A DNA stretch of 64,000 bases from Prochlorococcus marinus CUG1415 (GTDB lineage Bacteria > Cyanobacteriota > Cyanobacteriia > PCC-6307 > Cyanobiaceae). The stretch is from the NCBI RefSeq assembly GCF_017696015.1, contig NZ_JAAORL010000001.1, positions 744,001-808,000 on the forward strand, given 5' to 3'. Both the position numbers and the translations under genes were made by a program. The notes under the pieces were generated by a model. That model had not been told where the DNA came from. It saw nothing but the letters and a program-made list of their open reading frames with translations, and did no database searches. The first letter of the stretch is position 1; each line of letters opens with the position of its first letter. Positions 9,542 to 18,939 of this stretch are shown piece after piece.

Positions 9542-9934
9542 TTATCCCTTAATAAACTCTGAACAACTATTTTCTATCACAACATCTATTAGTTCATCAT
9601 CATGAGAAGTTTGCCATTTTGAATTAAATTGAGGAATTCCATTTATGGAAGTATCTTTGAACTTCTTATCATCGCAATTAATTCTCATTACATAAAGTGA
9701 TAACTCTCCATCATCCTCTGAATTGGTTGGATTTTTAAAGAACTTTGTCAGGACACTTATTTCACCATTTGGAAGTAGCTTGAAACTTCCTTTGTCAAGC
9801 CATTCTTTCCCATCATTATTCTCTTTTAGGAGAATCCAATCAACATTTCCTATTGCATTTGAATAGGAAGCAAAACTTAAAATGAAAAATAAAAGAGTTA
9901 ATGAAAAATAAAACAAATTATAAATAATTTTCAT
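9542..9934 (-). CDS. small exported protein, surface-adhesin-E-like
   Basis: Signal peptide at the N-terminus (hydrophobic run, ending SYSNAIG), then about 95 residues with VDWILL...WLDKGSF and two cysteines (INCDD and NSCSEF). The layout resembles the small surface-adhesin E-type domain found in many cyanobacterial secreted proteins; this is a tentative match. I chose the ATG at 9934, two bases after the accD stop, over the upstream ATG at 9949 that would overlap accD. Function unknown. Confidence 0.65.
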   Translation of the reverse strand: MKIIYNLFYFSLTLLFFILSFASYSNAIGNVDWILLKENNDGKEWLDKGSFKLLPNGEISVLTKFFKNPTNSEDDGELSLYVMRINCDDKKFKDTSINGIPQFNSKWQTSHDDELIDVVIENSCSEFIKG

Positions 9935-9935
9935 T

Positions 9936-10817
9936 TTATATATTTGCATCTGTAAGTTCTTTTACACCGTGAATTTTTAAAATTTTGTTCAAAGTATCCT
10001 TGAGATCTTTCCTTTTAACTATTACATCAACAAAACCATGGTCAAGAAGATATTCAGCTGTTTGAAAATTATCGGGTAATTTTTCCCTTAATGTTTGTTC
10101 AATAACCCTTCTACCAGCAAATCCAATAAGTGCTTTAGGTTCCGCCAAAATTAAATCACCTAACATCGCAAAGCTAGCTGTTACCCCTCCAGTGGTTGGA
10201 TGAGTTAGTAAGGGCATATATAGAAGATTTCTTTCTTTATGTTTTTTTAGTGCTCCAGATATTTTCGCCATTTGCATGAGACTTAACATGCCTTCTTGCA
10301 TTCTTGCCCCACCTGATGCGCAAACAATTAGAATTGGGTAATTTTCTATAGTTGCTCTCTCAATTATCCTTGTAATTTTTTCACCAACTACTGAACCCAT
10401 GGATCCTCCCATAAATCTAAAATCCATAACAGCTAATGCTAAAGGCATTGAATTTACAGAACAGAAACCTGTTATGACTCCATCTCTTAAACCTGTACTT
10501 GCTTGACTTTCTTTAATTCGATCAGCATATGACCTTCTATCTTTAAAACCTAAAGGATCTGTAGGACTTAGTGAACTATCAAACTCTTTAAATGAATTTT
10601 TATCAGCAATTATATTTATCCTTTCATCGCTATTAATCCTATTGTGGTGTCCACAATTACTACAAACATTGAAATTTGAAATTAGGTCTTTTCTATAGGC
10701 TACTTGCGAACATTCTGAGCATTTAACCCACAAACCATCTCCCTCGTCAGTATCTTGCGAAACTTTCCCAACAAATTGATCTTTACGCTTTGCTGCAAAC
10801 CAGTCGATTAATGACAC
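9936..10817 (-). CDS. accD: acetyl-CoA carboxylase carboxyltransferase subunit beta
   Basis: Beta subunit of the carboxyltransferase that moves CO2 from biotin to acetyl-CoA for fatty-acid synthesis. The N-terminal Cys4 zinc ribbon is intact (Cys33, Cys36, Cys52, Cys55). The crotonase-like domain follows, with [22 protein letters not shown] and [16 protein letters not shown]. The 293 aa length is normal. It is read with the exported-protein and oxidoreductase genes downstream. Confidence 0.97.
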   Translation of the reverse strand: MSLIDWFAAKRKDQFVGKVSQDTDEGDGLWVKCSECSQVAYRKDLISNFNVCSNCGHHNRINSDERINIIADKNSFKEFDSSLSPTDPLGFKDRRSYADRIKESQASTGLRDGVITGFCSVNSMPLALAVMDFRFMGGSMGSVVGEKITRIIERATIENYPILIVCASGGARMQEGMLSLMQMAKISGALKKHKERNLLYMPLLTHPTTGGVTASFAMLGDLILAEPKALIGFAGRRVIEQTLREKLPDNFQTAEYLLDHGFVDVIVKRKDLKDTLNKILKIHGVKELTDANI

Positions 10818-10918
10818 AACGTTACCTGTTTTTCTTATTTAAATCTAAGTAAGGTACTTTTATCAAGAAAGATATATAAAAATTTGAGATTTTGTAGATT
10901 AGAAACTCCTTTAAGTTT

Positions 10919-10965
10919 AAAAAAAAATAAGGATTTGAGTTGATTATCGAAAATTAATCATCCTT
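10919..10965 (-). terminator. likely prk terminator
   Basis: On the minus strand AAGGAT-GATTA, an 8 nt loop and TAATC-(7 nt)-ATCCTT form a bulged hairpin, followed by a run of about nine T. The first arm contains the prk stop codon. Fair but not perfect stem. Confidence 0.5.
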
Positions 10966-11857
10966 TGTTTTTCTCCTCAATCATTTTATGAATTATTGGA
11001 GTAAGAATAAGTTCCATTGCGAAACCCATTTTCCCACCATTTACAACGATGCTTGTTGGACTTGACATAAATGAATCGTGAATCATTCCAAGCAAGTACT
11101 GAAAATCAATTCCCCATTTCTCTCTTGCCCCTTTTCTGAAATGTATGATCACAAAGCTTTCATCAGGAGTTGGAATATTCCTGCATATGAAAGGATTGGA
11201 AGTGTCAATTGTGGGAATTCTTTGGAAATTTATATCGGTTTTACTGAATTGTGGACAAATATGATTTATATAATCAGGCATTCTTCTCAATATAGTATCA
11301 ACAATGGTTTCAGCGGAGTAACCTCTTTCTGCATTATCTCTATGGATTTTTTGAATCCACTCTAAATTTGTTATCGGAACAACTCCAACAAGCAAATCAG
11401 CATAAGATGCCACATTGTATCCATCACCTTCTACTCCGCCATGTAAACCTTCATAAAAAAGTACGTCTGTTCCCTCAGGAATATCTTCCCATGGAGTAAA
11501 TTGCCCTGGTTCTAGGGATGTACCAAGTCTTGTATTATGTTCTTCCGCTTCTTCCGGACTATGTAAATAATATCTTTTCTTCCCTCCTCCAGTTTCACCA
11601 TAGATTTTAAAAAGTTCTTCTAGCTTGTCAAAAAGATTAGCCTCTGGACCGAAGTGAGAAAAATTTTCACCTTTTGAAAGAGCCTCTGCCATAGCTTTTT
11701 TCATAGGCATTCTTTCAAACCTATGGTAACTATCACCTTCTACAACTGCGGGAACAATATCTTCTCTGGCAAAAATATGCTCAAAGGCTCTTTTTACTGT
11801 ACTTGTTCCTGCTCCTGAAGATCCTGTTACAGCGACTACTGGATGACGTTTTGACAT
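10958..11857 (-). CDS. prk: phosphoribulokinase, class I (proteobacterial-like) type
   Basis: Phosphorylates ribulose-5-phosphate to ribulose-1,5-bisphosphate in the Calvin cycle. The P-loop is GSSGAGTST (residues 12-20), with later EGDSYHRF, FSHFGPEAN, VLFYEGLHGG, NLEWIQKIHRD and TIDTSNPFICR motifs. At 299 aa and throughout, it resembles the ~290 aa class I enzymes of proteobacteria. The plant/cyanobacterial class II form has GDSGCGKST and a regulatory Cys pair that is absent here. Only two cysteines are seen (HICPQ and FICRN). It lies upstream of accD on the same strand, but a terminator-like hairpin separates them. Confidence 0.94.
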   Translation of the reverse strand: MSKRHPVVAVTGSSGAGTSTVKRAFEHIFAREDIVPAVVEGDSYHRFERMPMKKAMAEALSKGENFSHFGPEANLFDKLEELFKIYGETGGGKKRYYLHSPEEAEEHNTRLGTSLEPGQFTPWEDIPEGTDVLFYEGLHGGVEGDGYNVASYADLLVGVVPITNLEWIQKIHRDNAERGYSAETIVDTILRRMPDYINHICPQFSKTDINFQRIPTIDTSNPFICRNIPTPDESFVIIHFRKGAREKWGIDFQYLLGMIHDSFMSSPTSIVVNGGKMGFAMELILTPIIHKMIEEKNKG

Positions 11858-11944
11858 TTTTTAAAAACAATATCTAATGATTCTGACAGGTCATATGCCA
11901 TCTTTATGTTCAACTTAAAAATATTTTTTTATTTATTAATTTTT

Positions 11945-13018
11945 TTAAATTTCATCTATTATTTTATCTCCGATTTCACTGCAAGATAATACTTCGGAAG
12001 ATCCATCACCTAAATCTGCTGTTCTAAATCCTTTTGATAAAACTTTATCAATAGCAGTTTCTAAATTTTCTGAGGCTTCTTCTTCATTTAATCCAATTTT
12101 TAACATCATTGAAGCGGATAAAAGCATTGCAATAGGATTTGCTATGTTCTTACCAGCTATATCCGGAGCTGAACCATGAACAGGTTCAAAAACTCCTGGC
12201 CCATTATTGTTTAGAGATGCAGATGGAAGCATACCAATAGAACCAGTTAACATTGCGGCTAAATCGCTTAAAATATCGCCAAATAAATTACTTGTTAAAA
12301 TCACATCAAATTGACCGGGATCTCTGACTAATTGCATTGCTGCATTATCAACGTACATATTGCATAAAGATATATTTTTATCTTTTGAGGTGATATTTAA
12401 AACTGTATCTCTCCACAATTGACTAACCTCCAGAACGTTTGATTTATCCACAGAACATATTTTTTTATTTCTTTGGTTAGCAATTTTTATTGCTATTTCA
12501 GTTATTCTTTCTATTTCGGCCGAATCATAAACCATCGTGTTGAAAGCTTTTGGGATTTTTGTATTTGTTATATGTCCTCTTGGGTTTCCGAAATAAATAC
12601 CGCCTATTAATTCTCTTACAACAATCAGATCTACATTCTCAACGATTTCTTTTTTTAATGTACTTGCATCTATAAGAGATTTTCTTATTTTGACAGGTCT
12701 GATATTTGCGAAAAGGTTTAGGGCCGATCTTAACTTAAGTAAACCACTTTCTGGTCTTAATTCTCTTGCAAGGGAGTCATATTTAATATCTCCAACACAA
12801 GCTAAAAGTACTGCATCACTTTTCTTGCATTGATCTAGCGTTTCATCTGGAGCAGGATCCCCATATTTTTCATAAGCTATCCCTCCAAATAAATTTTCAA
12901 TGATCTCAATATCGAAATTATGTTTTTTTGAAAGCTTTATTAAAACTTTTTTTGAAACTTCTGAAATCTCTGGTCCAATTCCGTCACCTGACAATAAAAC
13001 AATCTTATATTTCTTCAT
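11945..13018 (-). CDS. leuB: 3-isopropylmalate dehydrogenase
   Basis: NAD-dependent oxidative decarboxylase, third step of leucine synthesis. The N-terminal LLSGDGIGPEI, RPESGLLKLR, VVRELIGGIYFG and the metal-binding DAAMQLVRDPGQFDV / TSNLFGDILSDLAAML motifs are present. The C-terminal EPVHGSAPDIAGKNIANP is diagnostic. The 357 aa length is standard. The gene follows lpxD by 28 nt on the same strand. Confidence 0.96.
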   Translation of the reverse strand: MKKYKIVLLSGDGIGPEISEVSKKVLIKLSKKHNFDIEIIENLFGGIAYEKYGDPAPDETLDQCKKSDAVLLACVGDIKYDSLARELRPESGLLKLRSALNLFANIRPVKIRKSLIDASTLKKEIVENVDLIVVRELIGGIYFGNPRGHITNTKIPKAFNTMVYDSAEIERITEIAIKIANQRNKKICSVDKSNVLEVSQLWRDTVLNITSKDKNISLCNMYVDNAAMQLVRDPGQFDVILTSNLFGDILSDLAAMLTGSIGMLPSASLNNNGPGVFEPVHGSAPDIAGKNIANPIAMLLSASMMLKIGLNEEEASENLETAIDKVLSKGFRTADLGDGSSEVLSCSEIGDKIIDEI

Positions 13019-13046
13019 TTAAATTTTTGTTTAATAGAACAATAAA

Positions 13047-14081
13047 TTATTGTTTGTATAATTGTCTAAGTTTTTTTGCTAATTCGGGTAATTTTTTAAA
13101 AATACTTGAACTCCTTAGCCATGATTTATTATCCATCGCGGGGAAACCACTAATTACCTTGCCATCATCTATGTCACAATGGATCCCGCATTTTGAACTC
13201 GCTATGACATTATTTCCAACTTTTACTCTATTATTTACTCCTACTTGTCCGGCTAAAATAACCCCATCTCCAATTTTTGCTCCCCCAGCGATACCAACTT
13301 GAGCAGCAAATGCACAATTCTTGCCAATTTTAACTCCATGGCCTATTTGTACTAAATTATCCAACTTTGTTCCTTCATCAATAAAAGTAACCCCCACTGC
13401 TGGTCTATCAATGCAACAATTCGTTCCAATTTCTACAAAACTCATTATTTTTACACTACCTTTTTGAGGCATCTTTACCCATTTGCCATCTTTAGGAATA
13501 AAACCAAATCCCTCTGATCCAATAACCGAATTTGAATTAATTACACAATTATTTTTTAGAGTGGTGTTTTCGTAAATTACACAATTTGGATGAATTATAT
13601 TATTATCTCCTATTCGAACATTGCCTAAAATTGATGATCCAGGGAAAATATGATTATTGTCACCAATTACAGTATTTTCTCCTATGTAAACATTAGGTCC
13701 AATATGGCAATCTGCTCCAATTATTGCTGTTTTATCTATAACGGCTGAAGCATGAATTCCTGGTTTAAAGTTGCAAGTTTTATATAAATAATTCAGTACT
13801 TCTGCAAATGCAATTCTTGGATTTTTAACTATTATGTTTGAAATATTTAGTTTATTTAGAGCACTAACTATTTCATTATTGTTGGAAGTTATTATTGCTG
13901 ATGCTTTGGTTTGATCTAATTTTTCTTTAAGGATATTATTTTCTTCTAAAAAAGATATTTGATAATTACTTGCTTCATCTAAAGAAGCAGCATCCTCTAT
14001 ATTTAAATCTTTAACAATATTGGCACTAATGAAATTTGAATTTCCTTTTTTAATTAGATCAACTAAGTCACTTAAAAGCAT
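13047..14081 (-). CDS. lpxD: UDP-3-O-acylglucosamine N-acyltransferase
   Basis: Third enzyme of lipid A synthesis, adding a second acyl chain to UDP-3-O-acylglucosamine. After an N-terminal domain of about 100 residues comes a long left-handed beta-helix of hexapeptide repeats (IGPNVYIGENTVIGDNNHI and many more). The active-site region includes VQIGHGVKIG, with the expected catalytic His. A C-terminal helix (FKKLPELAKKLRQLYKQ) completes the fold. Presence indicates an outer membrane with lipid A-like glycolipid. Confidence 0.93.
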   Translation of the reverse strand: MLLSDLVDLIKKGNSNFISANIVKDLNIEDAASLDEASNYQISFLEENNILKEKLDQTKASAIITSNNNEIVSALNKLNISNIIVKNPRIAFAEVLNYLYKTCNFKPGIHASAVIDKTAIIGADCHIGPNVYIGENTVIGDNNHIFPGSSILGNVRIGDNNIIHPNCVIYENTTLKNNCVINSNSVIGSEGFGFIPKDGKWVKMPQKGSVKIMSFVEIGTNCCIDRPAVGVTFIDEGTKLDNLVQIGHGVKIGKNCAFAAQVGIAGGAKIGDGVILAGQVGVNNRVKVGNNVIASSKCGIHCDIDDGKVISGFPAMDNKSWLRSSSIFKKLPELAKKLRQLYKQ

Positions 14082-14102
14082 TTGTTCAGGTTTGATTTTT
14101 TT

Positions 14103-15185
14103 CTAAGAGAGAGCTAGAACATCTCTGTGAACTACAATTATCGAGGAGTTGTTATTTTCTGTGTTATTTAAGATAATTCTTAATTTGTCGCTACTTATAG
14201 ATACTAAACCTTTTGCAACTTCTTTATCATCAGTATTTACGATTTTAACTGCTTGATTAACCGTAAAGTTTCCCTCTACATTTTTAACACCAACCGCTAA
14301 AAGTGAGGCACCTTTTCTTTTAATTGCCAAAAAAGCTCCATCATCTAAAGTGATTTTTCCTACTGTATGAATTGCATGAGAAAGCCAACTTTTCTTATTT
14401 CCTATAGGTTTTTCAACTGGATAAAATAAAGTTCCAATTTTATTATCATTAAAAATTTCAATTAAATTTTTTTTATTCGTTCCATCAACTAGTTGTACTT
14501 CAACCCCCCCCTTTGTTGCTATTTCTGCAGAAATTAGTTTTGTAGAAATTCCTCCTGTCCCCCATTCATTGTTTGAGTTTTTAGTGTTTCTATCTTTGAT
14601 TTCTTTTAATTCACTATTATAAACCTCTTTAATAGGATGAGCATCTTTATTCTTCCGTGGATCTTTTGAATATAGATTTTCAATGTCGGTTAATAAAATA
14701 AGCTTATTAGCATTTATAGCTAAGGCAACTAAGGCAGAAAGGGTATCATTGTCTCCATATTTAAGCTCTTCATTTGCAACGGTATCATTTTCATTTACTA
14801 TTGGAATAACATTCAAATCAATTAATTTTTTTAATGTTTTAGAAGCATTATTGAAAGATTCTCGCGAATTAAAGTCAGCTTTAGTGATTAAAATTTGAGC
14901 AATATTGTGACCTAATTTATTAAATATTTTATCGTACAAAGACATTAAATTAACTTGACCTACTGCAGCAGTAGCTTGAAGAGTACTTAAATCATTGGGT
15001 CTCGTTTTAATATTTAATTTTTGGCAACCTAATCCAACCGCTCCACTAGTTACTAAAATCAATTTATTCCCTTTTGAAAGAAAAGTTGTAAAGGATCTAC
15101 AAAGGGTATCAATAACTTCTTCAGTAGATTTTTCCTCTGTACCTCTTAAAATACTAGTACCAATTTTTATGACCCAAGTTTTCAT
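14103..15185 (-). CDS. proB: glutamate 5-kinase
   Basis: First step of proline synthesis, ATP-dependent phosphorylation of glutamate. The amino-acid kinase domain shows [11 protein letters not shown] at the N-terminus, [17 protein letters not shown] and [13 protein letters not shown], then [11 protein letters not shown]-terminal PUA domain (residues about 275-355) is present, making the usual long form of 360 aa. The ATG overlaps the stop of the YqeG-like gene by 4 nt, so the two are coupled. Confidence 0.96.
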   Translation of the reverse strand: MKTWVIKIGTSILRGTEEKSTEEVIDTLCRSFTTFLSKGNKLILVTSGAVGLGCQKLNIKTRPNDLSTLQATAAVGQVNLMSLYDKIFNKLGHNIAQILITKADFNSRESFNNASKTLKKLIDLNVIPIVNENDTVANEELKYGDNDTLSALVALAINANKLILLTDIENLYSKDPRKNKDAHPIKEVYNSELKEIKDRNTKNSNNEWGTGGISTKLISAEIATKGGVEVQLVDGTNKKNLIEIFNDNKIGTLFYPVEKPIGNKKSWLSHAIHTVGKITLDDGAFLAIKRKGASLLAVGVKNVEGNFTVNQAVKIVNTDDKEVAKGLVSISSDKLRIILNNTENNNSSIIVVHRDVLALS

Positions 15186-15676
15186 TTTATAAAAAGAGAA
15201 ATTAATTTTTCTATTGTCAAAGTTAAATTAAATTTAATAGGTAAGCCATCTCTCTTTAATCGCTTAACTAATATTGTTTTTATATTACATCTATTTCCAA
15301 CGAGAATATCTGTAAAAATCCGATCCCCAATAATGGCAATGCTTTTTACCTCATAATTAACTTCTTTGATAGCATTCAAAATAACTTTTTTTCTTGGTTT
15401 TGAAGCATTGTATTTGTATTTTAATTTTAATTCGTTGGCTATTTTCGCGATCCTTTTTTTTGATGGATTGTTACTTATTAGATATAAGGAGAAAAGTTTT
15501 TTAGAATCAGTTATCCAATTTTTTACAGCTTTTGGGATCTTAGTTGACTTTCTATTTATGAGAGTCCCATCGACGTCAAGTAATAAACAATGTATTCCTT
15601 CTTTTTGTAATTCATATTGAGAAATTTCATATATGGGTAAATTTGAATCCCAATTGGCTTTCAGGATAGATCTCAT
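15182..15676 (-). CDS. HAD-superfamily phosphatase, YqeG type
   Basis: A 164 aa HAD hydrolase of subclass IIIA. Motif I is [10 protein letters not shown] (residues about 31-40, with the nucleophile Asp). Motif II is LYLISNNPS, and motif III/IV is [16 protein letters not shown]. The YqeG family in plants and cyanobacteria includes phosphatidylglycerophosphate phosphatases (PGPP1-like), so it could act in phosphatidylglycerol synthesis together with pgsA in this window; that link is inference. Confidence 0.85.
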   Translation of the reverse strand: MRSILKANWDSNLPIYEISQYELQKEGIHCLLLDVDGTLINRKSTKIPKAVKNWITDSKKLFSLYLISNNPSKKRIAKIANELKLKYKYNASKPRKKVILNAIKEVNYEVKSIAIIGDRIFTDILVGNRCNIKTILVKRLKRDGLPIKFNLTLTIEKLISLFIK

Positions 15677-15681
15677 TTATT

Positions 15682-16218
15682 TTAAGAACTACTTTTTTCA
15701 ATCTCAGATTCAATCAAAGGTTGAATTTTATCAAACTCATCATCTTCAATTAATAAGGCCCCTTTGTCTTTTAATTTACCAACAATAAAAAAAGGATCTA
15801 GTGGAATATATAAGCCATATTCTTGGTCAAAAAGATTAAAGTTAACTAGTAATTCATAACTCTCGCTATCATCATCAATGAAATCTTCTTCCAATTCATC
15901 ATAAATTGGTTCTTCAAGCTCACCTGATACTGTTAATGTTACTGCTGATCTGATAAGCCTTAAATCATGTTCTTGAAGAACTGCTTCAGCGTTTTTTAAG
16001 ATTTGTTCATTTTTATCTATTTTTTCAATTAATTCAGGTTCATCTTTCTCATTCATCTTAAAAAGACTTACAGGAGTATCAACTGGTGTTAATAAAGCAT
16101 ATTCTTCTCCCTGAACACTTACTAATTGTTCAAGATAACAAAATAGCTCGTTTCCATTTGAGTCATTTAATAATAGTGTCTGCGCTTCATAATTATCATT
16201 TGAGTTAGTTTCTTTCAT
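15682..16218 (-). CDS. DUF3727 protein, 178 aa
   Basis: Conserved cyanobacterial/chloroplast family. The sequence LLLNDSNGNELFCYLEQLVSVQGEEYALLTPVDTP is in two homologous halves with the later LVNFNLFDQEYGLYIPLDPFFIVGK, typical of DUF3727/DUF1292-type proteins. Very acidic overall. Function unknown. It lies between the YqeG-like phosphatase (5 nt) and ruvX (21 nt) on the same strand. Confidence 0.82.
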   Translation of the reverse strand: MKETNSNDNYEAQTLLLNDSNGNELFCYLEQLVSVQGEEYALLTPVDTPVSLFKMNEKDEPELIEKIDKNEQILKNAEAVLQEHDLRLIRSAVTLTVSGELEEPIYDELEEDFIDDDSESYELLVNFNLFDQEYGLYIPLDPFFIVGKLKDKGALLIEDDEFDKIQPLIESEIEKSSS

Positions 16219-16239
16219 TTAAAACTTATCTAATTCTTT

Positions 16240-16707
16240 TTAATAGTAATATTTTATCTGATCTTTACCAGCTAATTCTCTTAATTCAGGACCTTCTTGG
16301 ATCCATTGTTCAAGTATTACTTTTGCTGACAAACTATCAATCAATCCGGATTTATCTTTTTTAATTCCAAATCTATTTGTAGATTCCCATGTTGAACTAT
16401 GTTCATTGACGTAAGAGAATGGAAGCTTTAATTTATTTGAAAGTAATTGACCGTAATTTTTACAGTCAATAGCTTGAGGGGTCATTTTACCTTCTTCATC
16501 AAGTGGAAGGCCAACAATAAAACCAGTCAAACAAAATTCATCTATATAAGTTCTAATGATTTTAATTTCTTGATTATTTTCAAACCTTTTTACTGCTGGA
16601 AGGATATTTGATGTTATGCATAGGGGATCACAATAAGCCAATCCTATTCGTTTTTTACCTACATCAAAACTTAAAATTGCCCTTGGTTTAGGTTTACAAA
16701 ATTTCAC
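16240..16707 (-). CDS. ruvX: YqgF/RuvX-type pre-16S rRNA nuclease (Holliday-junction-resolvase fold)
   Basis: RNase H-like fold protein of 155 aa. [17 protein letters not shown] holds the first catalytic Asp, [15 protein letters not shown] follows in the middle, [10 protein letters not shown] carries the central acidic residue and [13 protein letters not shown] the last. Bacterial YqgF processes the 5' end of 16S rRNA. It overlaps the downstream-facing GNAT-like gene by 4 nt (ATGA). Confidence 0.9.
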   Translation of the reverse strand: MKFCKPKPRAILSFDVGKKRIGLAYCDPLCITSNILPAVKRFENNQEIKIIRTYIDEFCLTGFIVGLPLDEEGKMTPQAIDCKNYGQLLSNKLKLPFSYVNEHSSTWESTNRFGIKKDKSGLIDSLSAKVILEQWIQEGPELRELAGKDQIKYYY

Positions 16708-17759
16708 TTTGTTTTTAATGGGAAAGGAGACGGATATGGATTACCTTGTGGATTTAATTTTTCTAAGATTGATTCCAAGGATTGATTTATTTTATTTACT
16801 TGTTTGGCTTTATTCTTAACTATTGTGTTTCTGATAAGAATAATTTCTTGATTTGTTTCTTTTAGGTTACATTCTTCGAGAAAAGTATTCACTTGAGAAT
16901 TCTCTTTATATGTTTTTAAATTAGATATGGGAGATTTTAAAAAAAATCTTTTTATAAATTCTTTTAAAATAGTATTGAATCTATTATCCCAATATTTACT
17001 TATGGTTAAAGTATAAATTTCTTTGTCTTGATAATTAATATCTTTTAAAATTGTACATAAAACAGAATTTTCATATATTAAAGAACCACTTTTAGAGTTG
17101 TTTCTTTTAAGAATATCGTCTTGATCAAAATCTAAAATATTTCTTATTAAAGGAGATTGATTTGATCTTATAAAATTTACTATTTTCAATATATTTTGAT
17201 TACTAATGTTTTGAAATTCATTAATTGATTCATAGCCTTGGGTATTTTGCTTTATTGATTTATTAAGATCGCAACCATCCCAAAGTATTATCTCACCTAA
17301 AGGTTGAAAGCCTAATTCTCTTGATGTTGATATAAGGTCAATATTGTTTATATCCGCGTTAATTATCCAACTTGAAGTCTTTATGTCTGTTATGGAGATA
17401 GATTTTTTTATTAATCCTAAAGTTAATTGCTTCTCAGTTAAAGAAAAGTTTTTGTTAATCAACTTTGGTTTAGATATTTTTAGGCAAGTCTCTTTTTTAT
17501 TCAAAGGAAAAATGTTCAAATAACCAATGATTTCATTTCCGCAAATGGCAATTATACATTTGTTTTTATTTTTCTTAAGATTATTTAGAAATATTTTTAA
17601 ATCATCAAAGGTATTAATAATTGCCATCTTTAAAAACCAATTATTCAATTTTTTATTTTTAATATCTATTAAAAGGTTAATGTGACGGATATGTAGTTCT
17701 TCAAAAGTTACTTCAATTCCTTTATCCGTCTTAAAAGAATTAGAGGTATCTTTTTTCAT
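16704..17759 (-). CDS. putative GNAT-fold acetyltransferase, 351 aa
   Basis: Weak GNAT-like signals: N-terminal [17 protein letters not shown] and [18 protein letters not shown] (residues about 68-85), then [26 protein letters not shown] (a typical last-strand pattern). The second half is Lys/Asn-rich and also looks GNAT-like, so this may be a two-lobed protein. It ends with a [14 protein letters not shown] tail. Overlaps both neighbours by 4 nt. Substrate unknown. Confidence 0.6.
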   Translation of the reverse strand: MKKDTSNSFKTDKGIEVTFEELHIRHINLLIDIKNKKLNNWFLKMAIINTFDDLKIFLNNLKKNKNKCIIAICGNEIIGYLNIFPLNKKETCLKISKPKLINKNFSLTEKQLTLGLIKKSISITDIKTSSWIINADINNIDLISTSRELGFQPLGEIILWDGCDLNKSIKQNTQGYESINEFQNISNQNILKIVNFIRSNQSPLIRNILDFDQDDILKRNNSKSGSLIYENSVLCTILKDINYQDKEIYTLTISKYWDNRFNTILKEFIKRFFLKSPISNLKTYKENSQVNTFLEECNLKETNQEIILIRNTIVKNKAKQVNKINQSLESILEKLNPQGNPYPSPFPLKTK

Positions 17760-18925
17760 TTACTTTTTTCTCTTACTATCACTATAGGAGTTTTTTCATC
17801 ACCATTGCCAGCCGGATTAGATATTAAGTTTCTTTTGAGTATTTCATTAACTGCTTTATTTGAACTGGCTAATACTTTTACACCTCCAAGATCGTTAACA
17901 TCAACTACAGCAACATCTATATTTAGATATTGCGAGACCTCCTTACAAAATAAATCTGCATTTAGAGGACCCATAACTATACTTTTGTCGTAAGGTGTGA
18001 CTGTGCCACTTATATCATCAATTAGAGATGATTCTGAACCAGTTAATCTATAAAACATCCCCTTAATACCAACTAATTTAAAGAGAAATCCAATAATTAA
18101 TGCAAAAGTTATTCTTGTGATTCCAATTCTATTTATTAATAATTGCATGCCGCAAGCTGTTGCGAGACTGCTTGTAGGGTGAAAAAAATAACATAATGTT
18201 TTCGAAAATAAACTATACTCTAAATTTTGAGGGTCAATATATCTATTTTGCATAATCGCAAGTGGACTCTCACCGATTGTTAAAATATCATTTTTTTCTA
18301 CAATTCCTTTACAGTATGCAATGAGAGTATTTACTGGGTCATCAAAGCAACCAAGTAAATCAGTTTTAATAGCAAAAGCATTATATTTATTATTTATTGA
18401 AATTTCAAAAACTTCTTTCGGCCGTTTTTTTTGACAATCTAAATTAATTAATAAACAATCCTTATTTTTTGAAATACCAAAATGTCCATAGTTATCCCAA
18501 AATACTTTTATCCATAGATATTTTATTTTTTCCCTAAAATTATTATTGTTAAATTTATATATGCTTCTTACAAATAATTCTGAATTTGACTTGATAATTG
18601 TTGTTGGCCAATAATTATTTAAATTCTTAATTTTATTATTATCATATATATATATATCTTCTTGATAGTTTAAATTTTGGCAATATTCGTTACCTTTACT
18701 TTTAAAAAAATCTAATTCAAAATTTATATTAGATACCATAGTCTCTTTGGTTTTACTTGTATTAGTTATTTTAAAATCAATAATTAATTCGTTTAAACCA
18801 TCCTTTTTTTTGATTTTGTAATTTATAGGTATAAGTTTCAAATCTGATTTGGGTGAGTATTTAATATATAAATCTGAAAGAATTAAAAAAATCAGTAAAA
18901 ATAAAAGGATATTTACAAATAACAT
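17756..18925 (-). CDS. CofE-like (F420-0:gamma-glutamyl ligase-like) membrane-anchored protein
   Basis: An N-terminal membrane segment (residues about 1-22) precedes a domain resembling coenzyme F420-0:gamma-glutamyl ligases: NAFAIKTDLLGCFDDPVNTLI, NDILTIGESPLAIMQNRY, MFYRLTGSESSLIDDISGTVTPYD and NAVDVNDLGG-like metal-site DVNDLGGVKVLASS. Cyanobacteria of this type are not known to make F420, so the substrate is probably different. The gene is in a 4 nt overlap chain with the GNAT-like and ruvX genes. Confidence 0.7.
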   Translation of the reverse strand: MLFVNILLFLLIFLILSDLYIKYSPKSDLKLIPINYKIKKKDGLNELIIDFKITNTSKTKETMVSNINFELDFFKSKGNEYCQNLNYQEDIYIYDNNKIKNLNNYWPTTIIKSNSELFVRSIYKFNNNNFREKIKYLWIKVFWDNYGHFGISKNKDCLLINLDCQKKRPKEVFEISINNKYNAFAIKTDLLGCFDDPVNTLIAYCKGIVEKNDILTIGESPLAIMQNRYIDPQNLEYSLFSKTLCYFFHPTSSLATACGMQLLINRIGITRITFALIIGFLFKLVGIKGMFYRLTGSESSLIDDISGTVTPYDKSIVMGPLNADLFCKEVSQYLNIDVAVVDVNDLGGVKVLASSNKAVNEILKRNLISNPAGNGDEKTPIVIVREKSK

Positions 18926-18939
18926 TTTTTCTTAAATAT

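Noticed and set aside
11078-11365. 95 aa plus-strand open frame antisense to prk
   Set aside because: It lies entirely inside the conserved prk gene and has no motif; a mirror frame of a real coding sequence.
12928-13302. 124 aa plus-strand open frame across leuB and lpxD
   Set aside because: Covers two well-supported minus-strand genes; composition follows their antisense.
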